DNA of 13,440 nt from JBBRLA01 sp038231615 (GTDB lineage Bacteria; Myxococcota_A; Polyangia; Palsa-1104; JAEUJZ01): positions 1-13,440 of the forward strand of contig JBBRLA010000171.1 in the NCBI GenBank assembly GCA_038231615.1, read 5' to 3'. Below, one piece after another: positions 1 through 6,546 of the stretch; position 1 is the first letter of the stretch, and each line of letters starts with the position of its first letter. Position numbers and translations under genes: made by a program. The notes under the pieces were generated by a model, which saw nothing but the letters and a program-made list of their open reading frames with translations, was not told where the DNA came from and did no database searches.

Positions 1-32
1 ATGCCTTTACCTTTAACACATCTCCCCAAAGC

Positions 33-272
33 CTATGGAGCCCGAGGGATTGCATGACGTAGCCCCATGTGGGTCGTGACCTGCTGAGCGATCTCAATCA
101 GCCGCTGGGGTCCGAACTCCTCCAGGGCTCGCACCATACCCAGAACCAGGGACATTCCGCGCATCAGCACGATGGGGCCCAGGGGATCCCCCTTGCGTCC
201 AGCCACCCGTCCGAGCTGCTCGCCAGCCGCTTTCCCAACCGCAACGTCGAGGAGGTCGAGTCCCTTTCCACC
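33..272 (-). pseudogene. Coding-like C-terminal fragment without a start codon
   Basis: I do not recognise this. On the minus strand a frame runs open from just after a TGA at 273-275 to a TAG at 33-35, 79 codons. It reads like real protein: a stretch with GPIVLMRGMSLVLGMVRALE followed by an amphipathic helix containing LIEIAQQVTTHMGLRHA. There is no ATG or GTG near its open end. The first usable starts are GTG at 204-206 (57 aa) or ATG at 162-164 (43 aa), neither with a good ribosome binding site. An ATG lies in another frame just upstream (around 276-278), so a one-base indel or a decayed gene would explain the pattern. The alternatives are a short true gene from the GTG or a chance open frame. 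Confidence 0.3.
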
Positions 273-391
273 TCATCTTTCTGCTCTTGTCCTCCCGTTT
301 CCTCCCCCATCGGTCCCGAGTTTTCGGATCTGCACCCCTTCCGGTGGCGCAAGCTCTTTGTCGCAGGCCAGATGTGATAGCCTGCTCGGCC

Positions 392-808
392 ATGAGTCTT
401 TACGGCGCGACCTTTGCCAGCAAGTTGATGGAACGTGGTGACTATGAGGAAGCAGTGGCCGAGGCCACCAAGCACGTCCGTCGCGAGCCCGAGAGCCCCG
501 AGCCCTACCACGATCGCGCCCGCGCGTTTTCTCTGCTAGCGCGCTACGACGAATCTTTGGCCGATTACAAGAAGGCGGTGGAGTTGGACGGGCAGGAGGG
601 CATCCTGCACGAAGGGGAGCTGGATGACGGCCTCTTCTCCACCGTGCTGGCCTACAGCAAGCTGAAGACGAGCCCTGAAGAGCAGGTGGCGATCCTGGCC
701 CGCTACAAGGAACTGGCCCCCCAGGGAGCGCACGCTGCCGAGGCCGAGGAGTGGGCGCAGCGCTTCCGCGGGCTGCTCAAGACCACCTGGACCAAGCCCC
801 GGGACTGA
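392..808 (+). CDS. Small TPR-repeat protein
   Basis: A 138-residue, soluble, helix-rich protein with no signal peptide or membrane segment, so probably cytoplasmic. Residues about 8-65 form tandem TPR-like helix pairs: a helix with LMERGDYEEAVAEATK, a loop with EPESPEPYHDRARAF, then ARYDESLADYKKAVELD, which carries the usual small and aromatic TPR positions. A second helical region (about 78-125) ends in EEWAQRFRGLLK. TPR modules mediate protein-protein contacts; the partner is unknown. The frame is open further upstream to 287, but that part (arginine- and serine-rich, no TPR features) does not look coding. I chose the ATG at 392, which immediately precedes the first helix, although no clear Shine-Dalgarno is visible. 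The gene stands alone and converges on the TPM gene. Function is not assigned beyond the fold. Confidence 0.7.
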   Translation: MSLYGATFASKLMERGDYEEAVAEATKHVRREPESPEPYHDRARAFSLLARYDESLADYKKAVELDGQEGILHEGELDDGLFSTVLAYSKLKTSPEEQVAILARYKELAPQGAHAAEAEEWAQRFRGLLKTTWTKPRD

Positions 809-889
809 CCTAAATTTGGCAGTCCAGGACGGCCGGAAGCTTTCCTCCCTGAGTTTTGTTGTTTTATCGGTTTATCAAGGCATCGGACT
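809..889. other. Convergent intergenic gap
   Basis: About 80 bases between two genes that end towards each other. It holds a weak short inverted repeat (GGAA-gct-TTCC, about 836-846) followed by a T-rich run around 855-870, which could act as a poor terminator for the TPR gene. A second, perfect 7-1-7 inverted repeat (GGACTTC-A-GAAGTCC, 885-899) overlaps the TPM stop codon but has no T tract after it on either strand. Nothing here is a convincing intrinsic terminator. Confidence 0.3.
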
Positions 890-1726
890 TCAGAAGTCCC
901 CACTGGCGCCGCCGCCCCCAAAGTTCCCTCCACCGCCGCTGAATCCGCCGCCACCGCCACCGCCACGGCTCGAGAAGAGGGAGCTGAGGAACATGCCGGT
1001 CAGAAAGCCGCCGCCGCCTCGACCGCGCCTGCCGAAGATGAGCATGAGGATCAAGACGAAGAACAGCCCGCCTCCGCCGAACCAGCCGCCTCTGTCCGAG
1101 AGGCTCCTGCCCTGCGCCGGGGGAGCGTGGGCTCCGAGAGCAGGGTCGTTGCCGGTGACCGGCTGGCCGGTGATAGCCTGGTGAAGCGCGGCTACCCCTG
1201 AGTGCAGGCCGCCTGCCCAGTCACCCGTATGCAGGTGCGGGGCGATGAAGTCACGGATGATCTGCGCGGCCAGGGCATCGGGAATGCGACCCTCCAGACC
1301 ATAGCCGACTTCTATGCGGACCTTGCGTTCGCGCACCGCCACGACCAGCAGCACGCCATCATCATTTTTGGAGCCGATCTTCCAGCGTTCCGCCAGGCGA
1401 AGGGAGCGTTCATCAATCGGATCGCCGTTCAGGGAATCCAGGAGGACCACGGCGATCTGGGTCGCCGCCTTGCCTTCGGGCGCTGGCCCCTGCTCATAGT
1501 GGATGAGTTGCTGCTCCAGGGATTCATGATCCGCTGGCGACAGGAGGTGGGCATAGTCGCTGACCCGCCCTTGCGGGGTTGCCGGCAACTCGTCCGCGGC
1601 CCGAGCGAGCCCGGCCAGGGTCAACATCATGGCCAGGGCCAGCAACACCGGCAGCAGACCACGGCCACGATTGCGACCACAATTTACTGTTGAGACTGCT
1701 GAGAGAATGAGAGATCTCAGAATCAA
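890..1726 (-). CDS. TPM-domain (YgcG-type) secreted/membrane protein
   Basis: 278 residues. Residues 23-43 are a hydrophobic export signal ending LARA|ADELP. Residues about 53-187 are the TPM (TPM_phosphatase) domain, with the typical segments ATQIAVVLLDSL, SKNDDGVLLVVAVRERKVRI, EVGYGLEGRIPDALAAQII and FIAPHLHTGDWAGGL. A second membrane segment follows at about 217-232, then a glycine-rich tail (GGGGGGGFSGGGGNFGGGGA) typical of this family. Members are envelope proteins; phosphatase activity has been reported for some, and a role in membrane-protein quality control for others. The start is TTG at 1724-1726: it overlaps the TGA of lemA as TTGA, and GAGG lies 7 bases upstream inside lemA. LemA and TPM genes are often paired, which supports a shared job. 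I do not give an enzymatic activity from sequence alone. Confidence 0.88.
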   Translation of the reverse strand: MILRSLILSAVSTVNCGRNRGRGLLPVLLALAMMLTLAGLARAADELPATPQGRVSDYAHLLSPADHESLEQQLIHYEQGPAPEGKAATQIAVVLLDSLNGDPIDERSLRLAERWKIGSKNDDGVLLVVAVRERKVRIEVGYGLEGRIPDALAAQIIRDFIAPHLHTGDWAGGLHSGVAALHQAITGQPVTGNDPALGAHAPPAQGRSLSDRGGWFGGGGLFFVLILMLIFGRRGRGGGGFLTGMFLSSLFSSRGGGGGGGFSGGGGNFGGGGASGDF

Positions 1727-2364
1727 AATTTAACCTCGGGGGCCCGATCCGCGCCCGCGGTGGTGGCGCGGAAGGGCTCCTTGACCTTGAAGCCCCAGAT
1801 CTTGGCCGCGAGCATCGAAGGGAACGAGCGCACCTGTACGTTGTAGCCTTGCACGGCCTCGTTGTAGCGGCGGCGTTCGACGGCGATGCGGTTCTCGGTG
1901 CCCTCCAGCTGGGTCTGCAAATCACGGAAGTTCGCGTTGGCCTTCAGGTCGGGATAGCTTTCCGATACCGCCAGCAGCCGCCCCAGGCTTTGGGAGAGTT
2001 TCGCCTGGGCGTCCTCGAATGCCTTGACCTTGGCCGGGTCGTCCAGGTCCCCGGCGGTGATCTTCACCTGGGTGGCCTCGGCCCGGGCCTGGGTCACCGC
2101 AGCCAGGGTATCCTTCTCGTGGGCCGCCGAACCCTTGACCGTCGCCACCAGGTTGGGGACTAAATCCGCGCGGCGCTGGTAGACATTTTCGACCTGACCC
2201 CAGGCGGCCTTTACCTGCTCGTCCGAGCCGACCAGGGAGTTGTAACCACAGCCTGCTGTCATGAACACGATCATGGATGCCAGCAGAAGTGCGGGTGCAG
2301 TGCCGAAAATACCCCGTGTGGGCGACTGGCAGGGTGCAGTGCGAATGTGAGACCTGTGTGTCAT
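1723..2364 (-). CDS. lemA: LemA family lipoprotein
   Basis: 213 residues from the ATG at 2362-2364. The N-terminus is a basic region plus a hydrophobic stretch (23-36) ending in a lipobox-like MTAGC, so Cys39 would be lipidated. Directly after it comes the LemA hallmark CGYNSLVGSDEQVKAAW, then QVENVYQRRADLVPNLVATV (about 57-76), a helical region (AAVTQARAEATQVK), and the conserved end AVERRRYNEAVQGYNVQVRS FPS. Length and motifs fit complete LemA (usually about 190-210 aa). The frame is open further upstream to 2673, but that part overlaps the divergent kinase gene and is not LemA-like. LemA function is poorly defined; members are membrane-anchored with a helical-bundle ectodomain. It is the first gene of a two-gene operon with the TPM gene, with the downstream Shine-Dalgarno inside its last codons. 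Confidence 0.9.
   Translation of the reverse strand: MTHRSHIRTAPCQSPTRGIFGTAPALLLASMIVFMTAGCGYNSLVGSDEQVKAAWGQVENVYQRRADLVPNLVATVKGSAAHEKDTLAAVTQARAEATQVKITAGDLDDPAKVKAFEDAQAKLSQSLGRLLAVSESYPDLKANANFRDLQTQLEGTENRIAVERRRYNEAVQGYNVQVRSFPSMLAAKIWGFKVKEPFRATTAGADRAPEVKF
1734..1737 (-). promoter_or_regulatory. Ribosome binding site deciding the TTG start of the TPM gene
   Basis: GAGG on the minus strand lies in the last codons of lemA (Glu-Val-Lys-Phe-stop) with 7 bases before TTG. Together with the TTGA stop/start overlap it supports the non-ATG start and translational coupling. Confidence 0.55.
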
Positions 2365-2492
2365 GGGGGAAACGTAAGCATCGCCGGGAAACTTGGCAAT
2401 CCGCCGCCGCCCGACGGACCTGTCGAATGATTTTGATCGCCAGATCGCTTGAGAGGCTGCAAATTCTCTGAGATGATAAAAGGCGACCTGCC
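2365..2492. promoter_or_regulatory. Divergent promoter region, lemA / pseudokinase
   Basis: 128 bases between two genes transcribed away from each other, with A/T-rich patches at 2428-2437 and 2459-2482 that contrast with the GC-rich genes. TTGAGA at 2449-2454 followed 18 bases later by ATGATA is a possible promoter for the rightward gene. A weak Shine-Dalgarno-like AAAGG lies just upstream of the ATG at 2493. No single promoter can be fixed by eye. Confidence 0.35.
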
Positions 2493-4160
2493 ATGAATGT
2501 CGCATCCGAACGGTCCCCGGACCCCTTCGCGCTCGTCGGGAGCACGCTTGGACAAGCGTACCTGATCGAGGGCGTGATTGGTGAGGGGGCCCACGGAATC
2601 CTCTACGCGGCGCGCAACCTGCGGCTGGCCTCTCGTTGCGCGGTGAAGCTCTTGCCGCGGATGTCGGCGGCACGGCGGGAGGCGCTGCTCTCCGCCGTTG
2701 GGGGATGTTCTGCGGCGACGCACCCCAACCTTTCGTCGCCCTATGATGCGCTGCCGCTGTCCAACGAGACCCTGCTTTTGTGCGGCGCCCTTCTCGATGG
2801 AGAGGACCTGGCCAACCGGGTGGCGCTGCGGGGCAAGCTGACCCAGGCCGAGGGGCGGGTGGTGGCGCGACAGGCGGCGGCGGGCCTGGTGGCGCTGCAC
2901 CGGCGAGGCCTGGTGCACGGCAACCTCACCGCGCGAAACGTGTTTCTTCTGCGCTACGACGATGTGGCGCTCGACAATGCGCTCGGGGAGCGCCGCGGGG
3001 CCCAGGCGGTGCGCCTGCTGGACATGGGGCTGGCCCAGTGCGACGGGGTAGCGGGGAGCGCCGCGGACGATCAGCGGGCCCTGGCACTGCTCTTGCTAGA
3101 GCATGTCGTTGACCTGTCGCTCCATGAGCGTCGGGTGCTGGAACGGGCGCAGGCGGCCCTGCCTCAGGTGCGCTTCCCTTCCATGCAGGAGTTCTGGCAG
3201 GCCCTTGACGAGGGCAGCCAGGAACTGCCGCTGGAGGCGCGGCACACGGCGCTGACGCCCCGGTCGGCCCCGGCCCAGGCTGTGCGAGACGGCGACGGGA
3301 AAAAAAAGAAGAACAGCAAGGCGGCATCCACCGAGACGGCCCTGGTGCCCCGCCCCAAGCGCGCGGGCCAACCGAAACCCGATGCCGCGGAGGAAGCGGG
3401 CCGCAGCGACCCCGATCAGAAGACCCGCGAGACCTTCATGGTGCGGCGCGGGACGGCCAATGTGAGTCGGGCGGCCGAGGTGAGTCGGGGGGCCGGGTCG
3501 GATCGCTCTCTGCTCTCCGGCCGCTCCCCGCTGGTGCGAGCGGGGGCGGCGGCGCTGGGGGTGGTGCTGGCGATCTCCATCGGGACCGGGGCGGCGGTCT
3601 TCGTGAGCGGGACGCCTCGCGCAGAGAAAGGCCCTGCCGACGCCGGTCCAGAGAAAAGAAAAAACGGTGAAATCACCCTGCACATCGTGGTCTCTCCATC
3701 CGGGGCCGAGGTGCAGATCGGGGGACAGCCGCTGCCGCCAGATCACAGGCTGAACGTGCCGCGGCAGAAGCAGTCGCTGTCCATCGTGGCTACCGCGCCG
3801 GGGTACCTGCCCTACAGGAGTCGAGTGGTTGCCGGCGCCGCCCCAGACCAGACGGTGAACATTGCACTTTTGCCCGAGGACCCCCAAAGCCGAAGCGACG
3901 CCCCAAATGACGGCTCAAGCGACGCCCAAAGCGACAACGCCAAGCTCAAGCCCAAGCCGAAGCCGGAGCCGAAGCAGAAGGAGGATCGGGCCGGGAAACG
4001 CCACCACCCAAGGCCCCATGCGCCAAAAAGTCCAAAGCGAGCAAAATCATCTCCGAGACAAGCCCTGGATGCGCCAGTACCCGGGCCGCCCGGGCCGCCC
4101 GGGCCGCCCGGGCCGTTAGATGCCGCCGCCGCCGCCCCACCGGTCACCCCCAATCCATGA
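2493..4160 (+). CDS. Predicted pseudokinase with TM segment and PEGA domain
   Basis: 555 residues. Residues about 20-242 have the Hanks kinase fold: glycine loop GEGAHG (30-35), Lys52 in CAVKLL, likely alpha-C Glu63, and DMG at 177-179 in place of DFG. The catalytic loop reads HGNLTARN (142-149) where HRDLKPEN is expected, so the catalytic Asp is Asn144 and the loop Lys is Thr146. The activation segment and APE motif are essentially missing: only about 12 residues separate DMG from ADDQRALALLLLEHV, which matches kinase helix F. ATP binding may persist, but phosphotransfer is unlikely. A low-complexity Lys/Arg-rich linker (about 265-345) leads to one TM helix (about 350-371), then a PEGA domain (393-460), a Lys/Pro-rich tail and a collagen-like GPPGPPGPPGP (530-540). 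Expected topology is kinase fold inside, PEGA in the periplasm. It converges on a second, intact PEGA kinase. Confidence 0.85.
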   Translation: MNVASERSPDPFALVGSTLGQAYLIEGVIGEGAHGILYAARNLRLASRCAVKLLPRMSAARREALLSAVGGCSAATHPNLSSPYDALPLSNETLLLCGALLDGEDLANRVALRGKLTQAEGRVVARQAAAGLVALHRRGLVHGNLTARNVFLLRYDDVALDNALGERRGAQAVRLLDMGLAQCDGVAGSAADDQRALALLLLEHVVDLSLHERRVLERAQAALPQVRFPSMQEFWQALDEGSQELPLEARHTALTPRSAPAQAVRDGDGKKKKNSKAASTETALVPRPKRAGQPKPDAAEEAGRSDPDQKTRETFMVRRGTANVSRAAEVSRGAGSDRSLLSGRSPLVRAGAAALGVVLAISIGTGAAVFVSGTPRAEKGPADAGPEKRKNGEITLHIVVSPSGAEVQIGGQPLPPDHRLNVPRQKQSLSIVATAPGYLPYRSRVVAGAAPDQTVNIALLPEDPQSRSDAPNDGSSDAQSDNAKLKPKPKPEPKQKEDRAGKRHHPRPHAPKSPKRAKSSPRQALDAPVPGPPGPPGPPGPLDAAAAAPPVTPNP

Positions 4161-4441
4161 CGGGTCTTGCCAGCGCCGGTCGGTCAAACGCCGGAAACCG
4201 GGTCCGCCGATCTTCCTTGTTTGTTGCCTCGGGAACCGGGATAATCTGTCGAGCACCCATAGAAATTGATGCGGAGTGCGGGTGTCTGTGCGGCTCCCAT
4301 CCTGTAGCAGCGCGGGGATGTGCAAGAGAACGCGCCCCTGTGGTCGCCTGGCGTGATCGTTATAAACCATCTCGGGGTGAAATCGCTGTCAGACGCCGTA
4401 TGTAAGCTTCATCGGTTCATGTACGACAAGGAGTCTTTGTT
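4161..4441. other. Intergenic leader upstream of the small lipoprotein
   Basis: 281 bases with no convincing gene. It is clearly lower in GC than its neighbours at 4211-4275 and 4355-4440, as expected of regulatory DNA. It carries one sigma-70-like promoter (4217-4245) and an isolated TATAAA (4361-4366). Short self-complementary pieces such as GCACCC/GGGTGT (4254-4290) occur, but I see no recognisable riboswitch, tRNA or terminator. Confidence 0.4.
4217..4245 (+). promoter_or_regulatory. Putative sigma-70-type promoter
   Basis: TTGTTT (4217-4222), a 17-base spacer, then GATAAT (4240-4245). The -10 matches consensus at 5 of 6 positions, the -35 at 3 of 6, and the spacing is ideal. It would give a leader of about 190 bases before the lipoprotein ATG. 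A second -10-like TATAAA at 4361-4366 has no good -35. Confidence 0.35.
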
Positions 4442-4618
4442 ATGGTGCGCAAGCTGCTCTTCTGCCACTGGCTTCTGGCCGCCATGTTGGGCGCCGCGTC
4501 CCTGGGGGCGTGCACGCCGCAGCTGCGGGCATCCGAAGAGGACTCTTGCAAGAGCGACTCCGACTGTGACCACTCGGAATACTGTGACCGCGGGACCTGC
4601 AGGAAGATCGGCAGGTAG
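4442..4618 (+). CDS. Small Cys-rich lipoprotein
   Basis: 58 residues, easily missed because of its size. The start is well supported: AAGGAG (4428-4433) sits 8 bases before ATG. Residues 1-23 are a signal peptide (MVRKLLFCHWLLAAMLG...) ending in the lipobox LGAC, so Cys24 should be lipidated. The mature peptide is only about 35 residues, acidic, and has four evenly placed cysteines: Cys36, Cys42, Cys48 and Cys53 (C-x5-C-x5-C-x4-C), in the form CKSDSDCDHSEYCDRGTC. This resembles short disulphide-knot modules of the C..D.DC....C..G.C type that recur in myxobacterial surface lipoproteins; the specific function is unknown. It lies between two PEGA kinase-fold genes, upstream of the convergent active kinase, so a role as a periplasmic sensor or ligand partner is possible but unproven. 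Confidence 0.72.
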   Translation: MVRKLLFCHWLLAAMLGAASLGACTPQLRASEEDSCKSDSDCDHSEYCDRGTCRKIGR

Positions 4619-4634
4619 GGAAGTGCCCCGGGCT

Positions 4635-4653
4635 GCGCACCACCGCAGTGCGC
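4635..4653. repeat. Inverted repeat between convergent 3' ends
   Basis: GCGCAC, a 7-base loop, then GTGCGC, lying just after the lipoprotein stop and just before the kinase stop on the other strand. There is no T tract on either side, so it is at best a weak or factor-assisted transcript end shared by both genes. Confidence 0.3.
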
Positions 4654-4656
4654 CGC

Positions 4657-6414
4657 TTACTGCCAGCGAACCAGCGTGGTGGTGACCTCGCCTTTCTTGA
4701 TGTGCACGCGGACCATACGTTGCGCCTGGGTCTTCCCGTTCACCACTTTCAGATGGGTCCAGCCAACCGGCAGGTAGCGGTTCACGATCGGCGTCTGCCC
4801 GATCAGCCGGCCATAGGCATAGACCTTGGCCCACGACGGCTTGGAATCGATGACCAAAAAGCCATAGCTGACCCGACTGACCGAGGACGGCTTCCTGTGG
4901 GGCGTGGGCTGGACCACTGGGGCGGTAGGGGGCGTGCCGTCCGCCTTGGGGGGGCCGATGAGGAGCGGCTGGGTGGGCATCTGGGGCAGTGGCATCGCCA
5001 TCGCGGCGGGTGCGATTGACTCAGGCGGATCGATCACCGCGGCGCTCCGCGCTTCGCGATCTATCACCGCGGCGCTCCGCGCTTCGCGATCGATCCGCTC
5101 GGGTTCGCTGAGGACCGCCGGGATCGGGGGCGTCGGGAGGGGCCTTGCGGGGGTGCTAATGGGGGCCGGTTCGGCGACCCGCCCAAAGTGATGCGAAAGG
5201 CGCAGCCCGCCGATCGTCAGCATCGAGGCCAATGCCACCGAGGTCAGCGCCGGGTAAAGCCAGATGCGCCGAGGCTGCGGGGCGTCAAGGACCTCCAGGC
5301 TGCCCTCGTAGACCACCGGGAGCTTCAGTGCTTCCTCGGGGGGCCCCGCGGGGGTTGGCAGGAGGGTCTTTTCCTCGGAGTGTCTGCCGGCTGAGGGCCA
5401 GGCAGCGTGCGGCGGCGGGACCGGGCGGTGCTCCCCCGATCCATAGGGCGAGAGGTCCAGGCGATCGTGACCGAAGCGGGTCTGCGCCATCAGCGCCAGA
5501 TCGGCCGCGGTCAGCACGTGCCCGAGCTGGCGCATGACGTCGAGGAGCGCATCGCCCAGGGCGGCGGAAGTCTGGTAGCGATCGTCAGGGTTCACTGCCA
5601 TCGCGCGGGCGATCACCGCCGACAACGGAGCCGGGACCTCGGCGCGGAGCTGATGAGCCGGCGGGAGCTGCCCCTTCTGCACCTGCTGGACAATCTCCCA
5701 GTCCTCGCCGGAAAAGGCCCGGGTCGCCGTGGCCAGCTCGAAGAGGACCACGCCCAGAGCGTAGATGTCGGTGCGGCGATCGACCGGGCGGAACTCGTAT
5801 TGCTCCGGGGCGATGTAGCGCAGCTTGCCCTTGAGGGCGCCGGCCCGGGTGACCGAGGCGCTCCCCGCCGCTTTGGCGATGCCGAAATCTAGCACCTTCA
5901 CCACGCCGCCGAAGGTCAGCATCAAGTTTTGCGGCGAGATGTCCCGGTGGACCAGGCCCATCGGTTCGCCCGATAGGGTCAGCTCATGAGCATAATCCAG
6001 GCCCTGACACACCTGCACCCCGATGGCGGCAGCGAAGAGCGGATCCATCGCGCGCAGTTCGATGTTGCGCTGGAGCAGGGCCATCACCGAGATGCCGTCC
6101 AGGAACTCCATCGCCAGGTAGAGCATCCCGCCGGCCTCGCCGACGTCGAAGATCTGCACCACGTTGGGGTGGTTCAGGTGCGAGGCGGTGCGGGCCTCGT
6201 CCAGGAACATGGTGATGAACTCCGGGTCCTCGGCCAGGTGTGGCAGCATGCGCTTGATGGCCACCAGCTTGGCGAAGCCGGGCAACACCGAGCGCCGCCG
6301 CGCCAGAAACACCTCCGCCATCCCGCCCGTCGCCAGCTTGCGCAGGAGCGCGAACTCCCCGAAGCTCTCTCCTGCCATCAAGGAGGCAGGCAACCTGGGT
6401 GGCGAAGCGGCCAT
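4657..6414 (-). CDS. Serine/threonine protein kinase with TM segment and PEGA domain
   Basis: 585 residues with all catalytic landmarks of an active Hanks kinase: glycine-rich loop LATGGMAEVFLA (27-38), Lys54 in VAIK, alpha-C Glu73, HRDISPQN (156-163, catalytic Asp158), DFG (176-178), GKLRYIAPEQ (196-205) and helix F TDIYALGVVLFEL. The domain spans about 18-296 and should act in the cytoplasm on Ser/Thr. A TM helix at about 384-404 is followed by a Pro-rich periplasmic linker and a C-terminal PEGA domain (about 515-583: YGFLVIDSKPSWAKVYAYGR, PVGWTHLKVVNG). PEGA domains are thought to bind envelope or surface components. The linker holds a duplicated 10-residue unit, IDREARSAAV (441-460). ATG at 6414 is preceded by AAAGGA at very short spacing; ATG at 6378 (Met13) is an alternative. 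Substrates are unknown; the adjacent pseudokinase, lipoprotein and TPR genes are candidate partners. Confidence 0.93.
   Translation of the reverse strand: MAASPPRLPASLMAGESFGEFALLRKLATGGMAEVFLARRRSVLPGFAKLVAIKRMLPHLAEDPEFITMFLDEARTASHLNHPNVVQIFDVGEAGGMLYLAMEFLDGISVMALLQRNIELRAMDPLFAAAIGVQVCQGLDYAHELTLSGEPMGLVHRDISPQNLMLTFGGVVKVLDFGIAKAAGSASVTRAGALKGKLRYIAPEQYEFRPVDRRTDIYALGVVLFELATATRAFSGEDWEIVQQVQKGQLPPAHQLRAEVPAPLSAVIARAMAVNPDDRYQTSAALGDALLDVMRQLGHVLTAADLALMAQTRFGHDRLDLSPYGSGEHRPVPPPHAAWPSAGRHSEEKTLLPTPAGPPEEALKLPVVYEGSLEVLDAPQPRRIWLYPALTSVALASMLTIGGLRLSHHFGRVAEPAPISTPARPLPTPPIPAVLSEPERIDREARSAAVIDREARSAAVIDPPESIAPAAMAMPLPQMPTQPLLIGPPKADGTPPTAPVVQPTPHRKPSSVSRVSYGFLVIDSKPSWAKVYAYGRLIGQTPIVNRYLPVGWTHLKVVNGKTQAQRMVRVHIKKGEVTTTLVRWQ
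5031..5090. repeat. 30-bp tandem duplication inside the PEGA kinase gene
   Basis: Two head-to-tail 30-base units (5031-5060 and 5061-5090) differ at one position only (G at 5032, T at 5062), and a further CGAT follows. The units are in frame and encode IDREARSAAV twice in the Pro-rich periplasmic linker. The near identity, including synonymous positions, indicates a recent duplication. Each unit is rich in short CGCG/GCGC self-complementary words. Confidence 0.85.
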
Positions 6415-6503
6415 GTCCTTTCAATAGTAAATCAGGTGGGGCAGCCGCACTACCCGAAGGGACCACGAGCTGGGTTGGGGGATGTGGATCAGAAGGTGGG
6501 ATA

Positions 6504-6528
6504 GGAACCCCCGTGGAGCGCGAGTCGT
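6504..6528 (+). promoter_or_regulatory. Possible ECF-sigma-type promoter
   Basis: GGAAC (6504-6508), 15 bases, then GTCGT (6524-6528). This resembles the GGAAC...GTC promoter form used by many extracytoplasmic-function sigma factors, and it lies just upstream of the exported TPR-like gene. Such short motifs arise by chance in high-GC DNA, so this is tentative. Confidence 0.22.
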
Positions 6529-6546
6529 GGTACATTCTCTCGGTCG

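Noticed and set aside
69..441. Several 89-115-residue ORFs on both strands at the left end
   Set aside because: They overlap each other, lack domain features and have composition typical of non-coding GC-rich DNA. Only the minus frame ending at 33 looks protein-like.
885..899. 7-1-7 inverted repeat over the TPM stop codon as a terminator
   Set aside because: The loop is too tight for a full stem and there is no T tract on either strand.
907..1010. GCC/CCG-rich low-complexity stretch as a possible satellite
   Set aside because: It encodes the glycine-rich tail that is normal for TPM-domain proteins.
2365..2673. Upstream extension of the LemA frame to 2673
   Set aside because: The extra 103 residues are Arg/Pro-rich, overlap the divergent pseudokinase gene, and precede a complete LemA signal and lipobox.
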